Source: G963676095 sp963676095 (GTDB lineage Bacteria; Bacteroidota; Bacteroidia; Bacteroidales; Prolixibacteraceae). Taken from it: a stretch of DNA of 64,000 nt. Location: the NCBI GenBank assembly GCA_963676095.1, contig OY781040.1, positions 5,704,001 to 5,768,000 of the forward strand, read 5' to 3'. The notes beneath the pieces were generated by a model that made no database searches, was not told the origin of the DNA, and saw only the letters and a program-made list of their open reading frames with translations. Shown here piece after piece: positions 1 to 9,459 of this stretch. Position 1 is the first letter of the stretch. Each line of letters opens with the position of its first letter. The position numbers were made by a program, and so were the translations under genes.

Positions 1-1677
1 CTTTACTATCTTACCCGGTATGAATTCTATTGTAACCAGGGTTACAGTGTTAATGATTATCTGTTAGGTTGCGATTTGGTTTATAATGCCCAGAGTGGGG
101 GTGCGTTACCAAACCTGGCAGCCAGTTATGGGGCTTCAAATGATAGTCCCAAGGCACACTGGGATAAACTGTATTTGCTCATTGCCCAGTCCAATACTGT
201 GATCAGCCGCTTGTCCAGTTCGGAAGTTGACGAGGATGAGCAGGTCTTGTTCCAGGCAAAAGCAAGATTCTTCAGGGGACTAGGTTATCGCTCGTTAGCC
301 TATTTATATGGTGGGGTGCCTCTTCAGCTGGAAGAAGTCACCAGCCCCAAAACCGATTATGTAAGGGCAACGAGAGCTGAAGTCATTAAACAGGCTATTT
401 CGGACGTAAAATTTGCTGCAGAGAACCTGGAAGACATTACTGAGGTTGAGGACGGCGAAGTAAGTTCACCGGCTGCCTATCACCTGTTGGCGGAATTGTA
501 TCTGGCTGCCTATTATGATAATGATTATAACACGGCTTATGCCGACAGCGCTATTACAGCAGCAACAAAGGTTATTGATAACGCTGCATTAGCTTTAATG
601 ACAAGCCGTTTCGGTTCGAGGTCCACAGAAACCCCGGGCGATGTTTACTGGGATTTGTACCGTACCGATAACCAGAACCGGTCAACATACGGCAATACGG
701 AAGGAATTTTTGTAATTCAGATGGAGCTCACGGGTACTACAGCGGGAGGGACCGATATTACCTCTTTGTGGAGTTCTCCCGGCAGCTATCTGTGGGAAAG
801 GCATTGTGCTCCGCAGACCGGCCTTTTCCGGATGTATAAAGATGGTGTGACATATACGCCTTTTACCTGGCCGATAGGAGACTATACCGGCGGCAGGGGG
901 ATCGGGTCTTGCGTTCCGACTCAGCTTTTTGATAAAAAGGTATGGGGAGGATATGGTTCAACCGAATTCAAAAAAGACATAAGAAATGCCAATCATAACT
1001 TTGTGAGGAAATTCAGATTTAATAGTACTGATGCCGCCAATCTTCAAAAAGTAGTCTCCTTCTTTGGCAGCGATACCATTGATCTTGATAAATATGATGA
1101 ATATACGGCTGCTGGTTGGACATTTCTTTCAGGAGACAATAACGTAACTGCGTCCTTCCCGGCCCGTTACCTTACGTGCTATCAAACCAAATGTGCAGGT
1201 CTTTATGATTATCCGTCTGCCTTGTATTCTGATGCATCAACATACCTGCTTACTTCCAGTGCCGGGGGAACTTACACCGACCAATATATGTTCCGTTTGG
1301 CCGAGACCTATTTGTTACGGGCCGAAGCATATGTTTACAAGGGCAATACAACAGCGGCAGCTGCAGATATCAATGTGGTCAGGGAACGGGCAAATGCGGC
1401 AGATGTTGCTGCGGCAGACGTTGATCTGGATTACGTCCTTGACGAACGTATCCGCGAACTGGGTATCGAGGAGAAACGGAGACTGACTCTCGGACGTTTA
1501 GGTTCTGATAAAACTGATGAAAGCGAAAATGTATTTTACCAAAGGGTAGTCGCGCATAATCCTTATTATAGTTATGGAGTGCCATTTTCGACAACTTATA
1601 CATTGTATGCGATACCCCAATCGGCTATTGATGCGAATAAGGATGCCGTACTGGAACAGAACCCAGGTTATAATTAG
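1..1677 (+). CDS. SusD/RagB-like glycan-binding protein, 5' end outside window
   Basis: The frame is open from base 1, so the gene begins before the window and its signal peptide and lipobox are not visible. The reading frame runs through the TTG near base 76, which is not a start. The visible 558 residues are typical of the SusD/RagB family: an early helical part with 'FRGLGYRSLAYLYGG' and a C-terminal part with 'RLAETYLLRAEAYVYKG', then 'ELGIEEKRRLTLGR'. SusD proteins are outer-membrane lipoproteins that cap a SusC pore and bind oligosaccharide. A terminator follows directly and a new sigma factor gene starts after it, so this is most likely the last gene of a separate, upstream utilization locus. 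Its ligand cannot be inferred. Confidence 0.9.
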   Translation, partial: LYYLTRYEFYCNQGYSVNDYLLGCDLVYNAQSGGALPNLAASYGASNDSPKAHWDKLYLLIAQSNTVISRLSSSEVDEDEQVLFQAKARFFRGLGYRSLAYLYGGVPLQLEEVTSPKTDYVRATRAEVIKQAISDVKFAAENLEDITEVEDGEVSSPAAYHLLAELYLAAYYDNDYNTAYADSAITAATKVIDNAALALMTSRFGSRSTETPGDVYWDLYRTDNQNRSTYGNTEGIFVIQMELTGTTAGGTDITSLWSSPGSYLWERHCAPQTGLFRMYKDGVTYTPFTWPIGDYTGGRGIGSCVPTQLFDKKVWGGYGSTEFKKDIRNANHNFVRKFRFNSTDAANLQKVVSFFGSDTIDLDKYDEYTAAGWTFLSGDNNVTASFPARYLTCYQTKCAGLYDYPSALYSDASTYLLTSSAGGTYTDQYMFRLAETYLLRAEAYVYKGNTTAAAADINVVRERANAADVAAADVDLDYVLDERIRELGIEEKRRLTLGRLGSDKTDESENVFYQRVVAHNPYYSYGVPFSTTYTLYAIPQSAIDANKDAVLEQNPGYN

Positions 1678-1690
1678 TTTTTTCTCGACG

Positions 1691-1734
1691 AAAAAGGGGC
1701 TGTCTCAAATGGTTCAGGCAGCCCCTTTTTATTT
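1691..1734 (+). terminator. Rho-independent terminator after the first SusD-like gene
   Basis: A 12-bp perfect stem (1691-1702 with 1719-1730) encloses a 16-nt loop. The stem is A5-GGGGCTG on one side and CAGCCCC-T5 on the other, ending in a T run. It starts 13 bases after the stop codon. The A and T runs on both sides would let it work in both directions. Confidence 0.85.
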
Positions 1735-1977
1735 GTACCCCACCTAAGCGGTATTTGAAGTCAGATTTTATAATTACAGCCTTTTCTCTTCTCCTGATGC
1801 CAAGGACGATCCTCCGGTAATCTTTTACGCGCTAAAGACAGGATTTTGCCCTTAATATTATACTGTTTTGAGACTCTTGACTGGAATAGCTATATGGTTG
1901 AGCGAGTGTGCTTAACTAAATGACATTGTATTCTGTTATTAAAATTTTATGAGGCTCAGAATATTATAAAAGAATTT

Positions 1978-1985
1978 TACTTTTG
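1978..1985 (+). promoter_or_regulatory. Possible Bacteroidota -7 element upstream of the sigma factor gene
   Basis: TACTTTTG matches the Bacteroidota -7 consensus TAnnTTTG exactly and lies 77 bases before the preferred GTG start of the sigma factor gene. The region about 20-25 bases upstream has only TTTTAT instead of a clear TTTG -33 box, so the call is tentative. The rest of 1735-2061 holds no gene that I can support. Confidence 0.4.
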
Positions 1986-2061
1986 TACTATACATGAAAT
2001 TGCATTGGAGAGGAAAGTGACTCTCCTGATTAAAATTATTTGTTTTTGCGGATATAGAAAA

Positions 2062-2682
2062 GTGGATAATCAGTTAAACAAGGAAGCAGCAGAAGCCTAT
2101 TGGAAAATTATATGGGATAATTTTGTAAATGGGGAAACAGCAGCATTAGATGTTATCTATAACAGTCATGTTGATCTATTATATAGTTACGGTACAAAGA
2201 TTTGTGCCAATACAGGACTTGTCGAAGATGCCATTCAAGACTTATTCCTTTATCTTCTTTCGAAACGCGGAAAATTAGCCTCCCCAAATTTTATACGGCT
2301 ATATTTATTGAAATCATTTAAGCGGATTTTATTTGAAAAGATGATAAAGGAGAGGCAATATTTAAATAATAGTGAACAACATAAATTTAAATTCGACCTT
2401 ATTTTAGAGGAAAGTGAAGTGTTAGAAAAGAATTTGAAAGAGAAAAAGCTGGAGATGATCGAAGGCCTGATCAAAAATCTCGATACAGGGAAAAGAGAGG
2501 TGTTGTTCCTTAAATTCTACAGCGGGTTGAGCTATGATGAAATCGGAGAAATAGCCGGTATCAAACCTGATTCTGCTAAAAAAATTGTTTACCGGATTAT
2601 TACATCATTCCGGGAAATCATAAAAGACAAGGTGATTGAATTACTCTTTATTTTTTTCAAAAGAAAAACTGCTATTGAATAA
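2062..2682 (+). CDS. ECF-type RNA polymerase sigma factor
   Basis: About 206 residues from the GTG at 2062. An in-frame TTG at 2005 would add 19 residues, but these do not look like sigma factor sequence and there is no in-frame ATG, so GTG is preferred with moderate certainty. The N-terminal half has a region 2 pattern ('HVDLLYSYGTKICAN', then 'VEDAIQDLFLYL'). The C-terminal half has region 4 with the helix-turn-helix 'LSYDEIGEIAGIKPDSAKK'. In this family the sigma factor is held by a FecR-like anti-sigma factor and released when a SusC with an STN domain senses its ligand. Both partners follow here in that order, so this protein probably controls the SusCD pair and perhaps the enzyme block. 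The 298-bp gap to the anti-sigma gene is unusual. Confidence 0.88.
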   Translation: MDNQLNKEAAEAYWKIIWDNFVNGETAALDVIYNSHVDLLYSYGTKICANTGLVEDAIQDLFLYLLSKRGKLASPNFIRLYLLKSFKRILFEKMIKERQYLNNSEQHKFKFDLILEESEVLEKNLKEKKLEMIEGLIKNLDTGKREVLFLKFYSGLSYDEIGEIAGIKPDSAKKIVYRIITSFREIIKDKVIELLFIFFKRKTAIE

Positions 2683-2707
2683 GTATTGCCTCTGAATATT
2701 AATTTCT

Positions 2708-2730
2708 CCCCCCCCCCCCCCCCCCCCCCC
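2708..2730 (+). repeat. Homopolymer run of 23 C
   Basis: Twenty-three consecutive C residues (preceded by TCT) lie 26 bases after the sigma factor stop and 250 bases before the anti-sigma start, in an otherwise AT-rich gap. A run of this length is prone to slipped-strand length change in cells and also to sequencing or assembly error. It lies outside any coding frame, so an effect would have to be on transcription, RNA stability or structure. Confidence 0.95.
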
Positions 2731-2898
2731 TTGTTTTTTTGTTGTTAATTTAATGATTTGTAATTAGTTAAAGTAAAATTGTATTAGCTAAGTTTCTGAC
2801 AATGCAATTGTATTCTTGCCTGAAAACGACTTAATTCCCCAAAAACAATTCTCGAAAATAAATTTGGAACAATTTTTTAGCAGAGGACTCAAATTATG

Positions 2899-2930
2899 AA
2901 AAGCATGAAATTTTTTTTATGCTTTTTTTG
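2899..2930 (+). terminator. AT-rich terminator-like hairpin between sigma and anti-sigma genes
   Basis: AAAAGCAT (2899-2906) pairs with ATGCTTTT (2919-2926) across a 12-nt loop and is followed by further T residues. The stem has few G:C pairs, so it could be a weak terminator or attenuator rather than a full stop. It lies 51 bases upstream of the anti-sigma start. Together with the poly-C tract it may lower read-through from the sigma gene into the anti-sigma gene. Confidence 0.45.
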
Positions 2931-2980
2931 TCCACTTTTTTCGTTTTTTCCTACTTAAACTATGAAACGCAAAATCAGGC

Positions 2981-4174
2981 ATGGAAGAGTTGAAAAAATA
3001 TATTGATAATGCATTATTTATTAAATGGGTATTCGATCCGGACGACCAGGTCCGGGAATACTGGGATTATTACATACTCAGATATCCCGATGAACGGGAA
3101 CAATTACTCGCGTTGAAAGAAGAGCTCGAGCTATTTCGGATATCTAATCAAAAGTTAACCCAAAAACGGAAAGAGGATCTCCTGGGAAAAATAGCAGGAC
3201 GGGTCAGTCGCAGGCGCAGGAACGTGAAGATTGTAGCAATAGGCAGATCATTATTAAAGTATGCGGCATTCGCCTTTCTGTTCATTTCAGTCGGTGTTGT
3301 TATTTCATATCTACATCATAATAAAAACGGCCTTAACGAATTTTCTAAATTGATTGAGGTATCCCAAATCGGAGACAGGCCAACCATTATCCTGCCGGAT
3401 GGCTCTGTTATTAACATTGGTACCAGAGAATCGGAGATTGACTATACCTCCGGGGAAAAAATAGTTATTAATAATGACCGGATAGTGAAATTGCCTGTAA
3501 ACAAAGATGGAAAGGATATCTCTGCTATCCTGCAATCTGTCCCATATGGCTGCAAGTCAAAGATTGTGCTGGGAGATAAATCTATTGTCTGGTTAAATGC
3601 AGGGAGCAGGTTGATCTATCCTTCGTCCTTTACCGGGAAAAAACGGGAAGTGACACTTTCCGGAGAAGCTTATTTTGAAGTTGAAAAAAATGTTGATGAC
3701 CCGTTTATCGTTCATACAGCAGATTATCGGATCAAGGTGCTGGGAACAAAATTCAACATTGCAGCCTATGCTTCTGATGATATAAGCCGGGCCGTTTTGG
3801 TCGAAGGGAGCATTGAACTGAAACTTAATGCACAGGGATGGTCTGATGAGGGAATTGTGTTAAAACCCAATGAAATGTTTTTGTATAATAAAAAATCCGG
3901 GAAATCATATGTACAGCCCGTAAAACCCGATCAATATATATGCTGGGTTGATGGCATTATAGAATGTCAGAATGAGGAGCTCAGCCGGGTGATCAGGAAA
4001 TTGGAACGTTTTTACGATATTCAGATAGAACTGAAGAATCCGCAGGATGGTTCGATCAAAATTGATGGAAAGCTTAATCTGAATCAGAATAAAAATGAGG
4101 TATTATATTATTTAACAAAAGTTGCTAAACGTCAGTTTATTAAAAAAAATGATTGGTATTATATTATAGAATGA
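2981..4174 (+). CDS. FecR-family transmembrane anti-sigma factor
   Basis: This 397-residue protein has a cytoplasmic N-terminal part (about 1-85, ending in the basic stretch 'RVSRRRR') expected to hold the sigma factor. One membrane helix follows at about 91-110. The periplasmic FecR domain contains 'VPYGCKSKIVLGDKSIVWLN' and 'RLIYPSSFTGKKREVTLSG'. The C-terminal DUF4974-like region (about 315-397) is the part that contacts the STN domain of a SusC partner in characterised relatives. The gene lies between an ECF sigma gene and a SusC gene that carries an STN domain, the standard order of a trans-envelope signalling cassette. The start ATG is the first in frame and gives a complete domain. Confidence 0.93.
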   Translation: MEELKKYIDNALFIKWVFDPDDQVREYWDYYILRYPDEREQLLALKEELELFRISNQKLTQKRKEDLLGKIAGRVSRRRRNVKIVAIGRSLLKYAAFAFLFISVGVVISYLHHNKNGLNEFSKLIEVSQIGDRPTIILPDGSVINIGTRESEIDYTSGEKIVINNDRIVKLPVNKDGKDISAILQSVPYGCKSKIVLGDKSIVWLNAGSRLIYPSSFTGKKREVTLSGEAYFEVEKNVDDPFIVHTADYRIKVLGTKFNIAAYASDDISRAVLVEGSIELKLNAQGWSDEGIVLKPNEMFLYNKKSGKSYVQPVKPDQYICWVDGIIECQNEELSRVIRKLERFYDIQIELKNPQDGSIKIDGKLNLNQNKNEVLYYLTKVAKRQFIKKNDWYYIIE

Positions 4175-4249
4175 TAAAAAATTAGCGGGAAATGCGCTAC
4201 ACTTCCCGCCTAATGGTTTCTTTAACTGATGTGAGAGTTAGTTAAAGCA

Positions 4250-7200
4250 TTGTTTAATAATAAACTTAACAAAGTTATGGAAAAAAATCGTTTTGGCGCA
4301 TTCCATCAAAAGGAATGGCAAAAAAAAATGTTTAGGATTATGCGAATAACATTTTTCTTGGTTTGCTGCATGACACTCTATGCTTCTGGAAGTATCTATT
4401 CGCAGAATACCAGGCTGAGCATCAACGGACAGGATGCTACGATTAAGGAACTGATGCAACGGGTTGAATCTCAAAGCAAATATGTGTTTCTTTACCAGGC
4501 CGGCGATCTAAATCTGGACAAAAAGGTTAATCAGGATTTTAAGAATGCGACTATTGATGAGATTCTTCGGGTAATCCTGAAGGGAGAAAATGTCAGTTAT
4601 GAAATTTTTGACAGACAAATCTTGATCACGAAAGAACCGGGAATGAAAGGACTGGAAAATTTTCAGGCTGAAAAAAAGGTAACGGGCCGTGTGACCGACC
4701 CTTACGGTAATCCGATCCCCGGGGTAACCGTTGTGGTAAAGGGATCCTCCCTGGGGACGATCACCGATTCTGAGGGAAAGTATTCTTTTGTCAACATTCC
4801 TGCTTCAGCTATCATTGCATTTTCGTTCGTGGGTATGAAGACCCAGGAAATACCGGCGACCGGCAAAAATACGATTAATGTAATTATGCAGGAAGAGACT
4901 GTAGGAATCGAGGAAGTGGTGGCTGTTGGCTATGGAACCCAGAAGAAGGAGACATTAACAGGGTCTGTCGTTAATGTTGCGGGCACTGAACTCCAGAAGA
5001 GCCCTGCTCCCAATGTTTCCAGTTCCCTGGGCGGGAAATTGCCGGGCTTAATTGTTAACCAGCGTTCCGGGGAGCCGGGACGGGATGATCCGAGTATTCT
5101 GATTCGCGGATATGGAACATTCGACAGTGACTCCGGCGATGGTATCGATAATACATCACCTCTTTATATTATTGATGGTGTAGAGCGTAGTTACATGAGC
5201 CGGTTAAATCCTGATGATATCGAAAGTGTTTCCGTTTTAAAGGATGCTTCAGCTGCTATTTACGGGGCACGTGCAGCAAATGGTGTCATCCTGATAACAA
5301 CTAAAAAGGGCGCAGTCGGTAAACCTGTATTTAGTGTTAGTTTTAATACTGCTTTTCAGCATATTACGAAAACTCCGGATCTTTTGGATGCAGCTACTTA
5401 CGCCCAGGTCTATAATGAAGGGTATTGGTACAGGGCAGGGCGCCCTGAAAGTGATTTTACCCCTTATTACACCGACGAAGTCATTCAAAAATACCGTGAT
5501 GGTTCCGATCCTGTTTTATACCCCAATACCGACTGGATAAAAGAAGTGATGAAACCTTACTCGATGCAGTATCGTGTGGGCGTTCAGGCGACCGGAGGTA
5601 CCGAAACCACAAAATATCTGCTTTCATTTGGGACTTTGACCCAAGAGGGTGATTACAGGAACAATCCTACCAATTATGAACAGTATAATATGCGTACTAA
5701 CATTGAAGTGGAGCTGAGCGATAATTTTAGTGTCGGTGCTAATATCAGCGCAATCTTTACTAAGAAAACGTATGCATGCGTAAGCACCTGGACCAATTTC
5801 TACAATATCATCTGTGCCCCTCCCACAATCGTTGCCCGTTATCCGAATGGTTTGATTGGCCCGGGAAGGTTGGGCGAAAATCCGTTGACATTAGATCAAC
5901 GAGGATATGACAGGACCAGGGAAACCCCAATAAATTCAACCTTCACGGCATCCTATAAAGTACCGTTTATGAAAGGATTGAAAATTGAGGGTTCATTCAA
6001 TTATGATATGAATAATACCTTTGAAAAGGTGTTGGAGAAACCCTATTATTATTACGAATATAATGTTAATACTCAGGAGTATGACAAGAAGCAGGGGACA
6101 GGACAAACAACCGTAGAATTGACGGATACTTATAATAAGTATACGACCATGCTGTATAATTACAAATTGGTTTACGACAGGACATTCGGGAAGCATCATG
6201 TAGGTGCTATGGTCGGTCAGGAACAGCAAAAGGATACGTGGTCGTATGCGATGGCTTACCGGAAAAATTTTGTCAGTTCGGCCATTGAAGAGATTAATGT
6301 AGGTAGCACTTCTTCTGACGACAAGAATAACGGAGGTTCTTCTTCTGAAAGTGCCCGTAATAACTATTTTGGCCGTTTCAACTATAACTACAGCTCTAAA
6401 TACCTGGCAGAATTTGTATTCCGGTATGATGGTTCACAAAATTTTCCCAAGGGTAGCCGGTATGGATTCTTCCCTGCAGGTTCAGTGGGATGGCGTTTGT
6501 CTGAAGAACCGTTTATAAAAGAGGCCATTCCTTTTGCAGATCAGTTGAAACTACGGTTCTCTCTTGGACAAACCGGTAACGATAAAGTCGCTTCGTATCA
6601 GTACATGCAATCATATTCTTTTGGTGACAATTATGTATTTGGAACGAGCGATGTATCAGGTATTTATGCTAATACGATGCCTAATCCGGATATTACCTGG
6701 GAAAGAAGTACAAAAGCGGATTTAGGACTGGATGTATCACTGTGGAAAGGATTGTTAGGTATGGAATTAACCCTCTGGAAAGAGAAACGGTCTAACATTC
6801 TGGCAACACGTAATCTTTCTGTCCCTGCAACTTTAGGCTTTTCGGATTTGCCGGACGAAAACATCGGGAAAGTAAAAAACCATGGTTTTGAATTGGTATT
6901 GAGCCATAAAAATAAGATAAACGACCTGGTTTACAGTATTGAAGGTAACGTGTCGTTTGCAAGGAACAAGATTGTCTATATGGATGAAACTCCTCAGTCT
7001 GAAGTTTATCAGAATCAGACAGGCCATCCGGTAGGGGCTTCTTTATATTATAAAGCAGATGGAATTTTCCATACCCAGGAAGAACTGGATGCCTATCCGC
7101 ACGCTTCAGGGACCGAGGTTGGAGATATTAAAATTCTTGACTTAAATGATGATAAACAAATTGATTCGGATGACAGCTACCGGTTCAATTATACATCGAC

Positions 7201-7663
7201 GCCCGAAATTGTATTTGGGCTGAATACCAATTTTCAATATAAAAATTTTGATTTAAACCTTTTTTTCCAGGGACAAACGAACGTATATCACTATGACAGC
7301 CAATTTGACGATTTAGGAACTTCCGATAATAACAATGCCTTTGTTGCCCGTGCAAAAAACCACTGGACAGTCGATAACCCAAATGGCACGATGCCCAGGG
7401 CTGATAGTTACTCATACGGAACGACGACATTTTTCCTGTACGATGCCACCTTCGTGAGACTTAAAACAGCAGAATTAGGATATACGTTGCCTAAAAATAT
7501 CGCGTCAAAAATTAAAATGAACGATGTGCGAATCTATGTAAGTGGATTTAACCTGCTTACCTGGGCGAAAGAAATCAAATGGGAGGACCCTGAACTAAGT
7601 GGAGATGCACTTTATTATCCGCAACAACGGGTTCTTAATATTGGTATTAATTTGAAATTTTAA
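4250..7663 (+). CDS. SusC-like TonB-dependent outer-membrane transporter with STN domain
   Basis: The protein has 1137 residues from 4250. A second ATG at 4277 would remove nine residues and is equally possible. After a hydrophobic export segment (about 31-50) comes an STN domain at about 54-128 ('LSINGQDATIKELMQRV'). A carboxypeptidase-D-like regulatory domain follows at about 143-213 ('VTGRVTDPYGNPIPGVTVVV'). Next is the TonB plug region ('EVVAVGYGTQKKETLTGSV', 'LYIIDGVERS', 'AAIYGARAANGVILITTKKG'), and the remainder is the beta-barrel, ending in a C-terminal aromatic residue (F). It imports oligosaccharides with energy from TonB, capped by the SusD encoded 12 bases downstream. The STN domain links uptake to the FecR/ECF pair encoded upstream. 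Confidence 0.96.
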   Translation: MFNNKLNKVMEKNRFGAFHQKEWQKKMFRIMRITFFLVCCMTLYASGSIYSQNTRLSINGQDATIKELMQRVESQSKYVFLYQAGDLNLDKKVNQDFKNATIDEILRVILKGENVSYEIFDRQILITKEPGMKGLENFQAEKKVTGRVTDPYGNPIPGVTVVVKGSSLGTITDSEGKYSFVNIPASAIIAFSFVGMKTQEIPATGKNTINVIMQEETVGIEEVVAVGYGTQKKETLTGSVVNVAGTELQKSPAPNVSSSLGGKLPGLIVNQRSGEPGRDDPSILIRGYGTFDSDSGDGIDNTSPLYIIDGVERSYMSRLNPDDIESVSVLKDASAAIYGARAANGVILITTKKGAVGKPVFSVSFNTAFQHITKTPDLLDAATYAQVYNEGYWYRAGRPESDFTPYYTDEVIQKYRDGSDPVLYPNTDWIKEVMKPYSMQYRVGVQATGGTETTKYLLSFGTLTQEGDYRNNPTNYEQYNMRTNIEVELSDNFSVGANISAIFTKKTYACVSTWTNFYNIICAPPTIVARYPNGLIGPGRLGENPLTLDQRGYDRTRETPINSTFTASYKVPFMKGLKIEGSFNYDMNNTFEKVLEKPYYYYEYNVNTQEYDKKQGTGQTTVELTDTYNKYTTMLYNYKLVYDRTFGKHHVGAMVGQEQQKDTWSYAMAYRKNFVSSAIEEINVGSTSSDDKNNGGSSSESARNNYFGRFNYNYSSKYLAEFVFRYDGSQNFPKGSRYGFFPAGSVGWRLSEEPFIKEAIPFADQLKLRFSLGQTGNDKVASYQYMQSYSFGDNYVFGTSDVSGIYANTMPNPDITWERSTKADLGLDVSLWKGLLGMELTLWKEKRSNILATRNLSVPATLGFSDLPDENIGKVKNHGFELVLSHKNKINDLVYSIEGNVSFARNKIVYMDETPQSEVYQNQTGHPVGASLYYKADGIFHTQEELDAYPHASGTEVGDIKILDLNDDKQIDSDDSYRFNYTSTPEIVFGLNTNFQYKNFDLNLFFQGQTNVYHYDSQFDDLGTSDNNNAFVARAKNHWTVDNPNGTMPRADSYSYGTTTFFLYDATFVRLKTAELGYTLPKNIASKIKMNDVRIYVSGFNLLTWAKEIKWEDPELSGDALYYPQQRVLNIGINLKF

Positions 7664-7675
7664 AAGAAAGCAGCG

Positions 7676-9382
7676 ATGAAAAAAATGCTTATTCTTACAA
7701 CAATAATATTGTCACTTATGTCGTGCAGTGACGATATTCTCAATATTACACCGCAAGATCGTATTTCTGATGATGCAGTATGGAATGATGAAAATTTAAT
7801 TGAAGCGTATCATACGGCATTGTACAATGCTATTATACATGGATTTAATGGCGTTCACATGCAGTCAAAAGCGACAGATGAAGCGAATAATTGTATGTCG
7901 TGGGGCGTGAATATAATTGTCAATGGAGCTCTTTCGCCTGACAATGTCGCTAATTTATCTGTTACTGACTGGACCGGAGGTTGCAATCTCTATTACTGGG
8001 ACAAGGGGTACGAGTATATCCGGAAGATTAATCTTTTCCTTGAAAAAATGGAGACGATTACGGTTACTGATAAAGAAAGATTAATTGCCGAAGCAAAATT
8101 TTTAAGGGCATACGTGTATTTTCTGCTTATTGAACGGTTCGGAGGGGTTCCTATTGTTACCCAAACTTACGAGCTTGGGACAGATGTTACGTTTACCAGT
8201 AATACGTTTGAGGAATGTGTCGATTTTATTAATCAGGATCTGACGGATGCATTGGCAACGGACGACCTGCCGGAAAAATATGCCTCAACCGATGACGAGT
8301 TCGGCAGGGCCACCAAAGATGCCTGCCTTGCATTACGTTCCCGTTTGTACCTGTATGCTGCATCTCCGCTTTACGATACAGAAAGTAATGGGGAAAGTAC
8401 GGAAAAATGGCAAAAAGCAGCTGATGCTGCCAAGGTATTAATCGATCGGGGTGCTTATACCTTGTATTCCGATTACAGGAAGTGTTTTATTCTTCCCAGC
8501 GGATCAGAAAATAAGGAAGTTATTTTTTCCAGGAATTTTACGACCAATAACGGGCATAATGCCCCGATGTATAATCTTGGTCGTCGGTATGGCGCCTATG
8601 GCGGATTTTCAGCAAGCAACGGCCCGTCTCAGAATTTGGTGGACGATTATGACATGATCAATGGTGAACCACCATTTACTTGGACAGATGGCGTGAAAAC
8701 TGAAAACGCTTCTTCAGGCTATGACCCTCAGCATCCCTACTGGAACAGGGATCCTCGTTTAGACGCTACCGTTATTCATGATTCGACCGTTTATCGGGGA
8801 GATCTTCATGAAATGTGGGTTGCTTCGGATGGTAATAGTTGGGGATATGATTCTTATAAGCAAAGTAGTGACAATCCACGCGGGAATTATATCATTAAAA
8901 AATTCATGCCGGAAGCCGATATGGAAATCAGCTGGAATACAACCTGCACGATCCCCTGGATCATTTTCCGTTTGGGCGAAATCTACCTGAATTATGCAGA
9001 AGCTGAATTTGAACTTGGAGATGAAGCTACCTGCCGGGAATATATCAATAAAGTCAGGGCCAGGGCCGGTATGCCGGATCTTCCGTCAACAGTAACCGGT
9101 GAAACCCTCAGGCAGAGACTTTACAATGAACGGAGAATCGAACTGGCATTCGAAGAACATCGCTATTGGGATGTCCGGAGATGGAAAATTGCGATGGATG
9201 TTGAAAACAGGCCAATCTATGGTATGGATGTTATAAAAGATGTAACAACTGGTGTAAAGACTTATACACCTGTAAAATTGCTTGAACGAACATTTACCGA
9301 GCAAAATTATTTGCTCCCGATATCGACCTCTGAAATTAAAAAGAATGAAGGGACTTTGTTGCAATCGGTTACCTGGCGATAA
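7676..9382 (+). CDS. SusD-like glycan-binding lipoprotein
   Basis: This 568-residue lipoprotein has the lipobox 'SLMSC' near residue 17. The N-terminal part shows the SusD pattern 'LNITPQDRISDDAVW'. The central helices include 'AEAKFLRAYVYFLLIERFGGVP'-like sequence. The C-terminal RagB/SusD region has 'LNYAEAEFELGD', 'INKVRARAGMP' and 'NERRIELAFEEHRYWDVRRW'. It pairs with the SusC encoded immediately upstream (12-base gap) as the surface lid that captures oligosaccharide. A terminator follows, so the enzyme block behind it may be transcribed from its own promoter. Confidence 0.96.
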   Translation: MKKMLILTTIILSLMSCSDDILNITPQDRISDDAVWNDENLIEAYHTALYNAIIHGFNGVHMQSKATDEANNCMSWGVNIIVNGALSPDNVANLSVTDWTGGCNLYYWDKGYEYIRKINLFLEKMETITVTDKERLIAEAKFLRAYVYFLLIERFGGVPIVTQTYELGTDVTFTSNTFEECVDFINQDLTDALATDDLPEKYASTDDEFGRATKDACLALRSRLYLYAASPLYDTESNGESTEKWQKAADAAKVLIDRGAYTLYSDYRKCFILPSGSENKEVIFSRNFTTNNGHNAPMYNLGRRYGAYGGFSASNGPSQNLVDDYDMINGEPPFTWTDGVKTENASSGYDPQHPYWNRDPRLDATVIHDSTVYRGDLHEMWVASDGNSWGYDSYKQSSDNPRGNYIIKKFMPEADMEISWNTTCTIPWIIFRLGEIYLNYAEAEFELGDEATCREYINKVRARAGMPDLPSTVTGETLRQRLYNERRIELAFEEHRYWDVRRWKIAMDVENRPIYGMDVIKDVTTGVKTYTPVKLLERTFTEQNYLLPISTSEIKKNEGTLLQSVTWR

Positions 9383-9404
9383 TCTAGTCAATCTGTAATA
9401 ATAA

Positions 9405-9459
9405 AGAGGAGTGTGTTATGCGGGATTTTATCCTGCGACAAACTCCTCTGATTTTTTTT
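9405..9459 (+). terminator. Hairpin terminator after SusD
   Basis: AGAGGAGT (9405-9412) pairs with ACTCCTCT (9442-9449) and is followed by GA and a run of eight T. The stem can extend inward through a second pairing of GCGGGAT with ATCCTGC around TTT. It lies 22 bases after the stop codon and marks the boundary between the SusCD unit and the enzyme block. Confidence 0.8.

Noticed and set aside
2005..2061. TTG start for the sigma factor
   Set aside because: The extra 19 residues do not resemble a sigma factor N-terminus and no ribosome site is seen; the GTG at 2062 fits better, though it is not certain.
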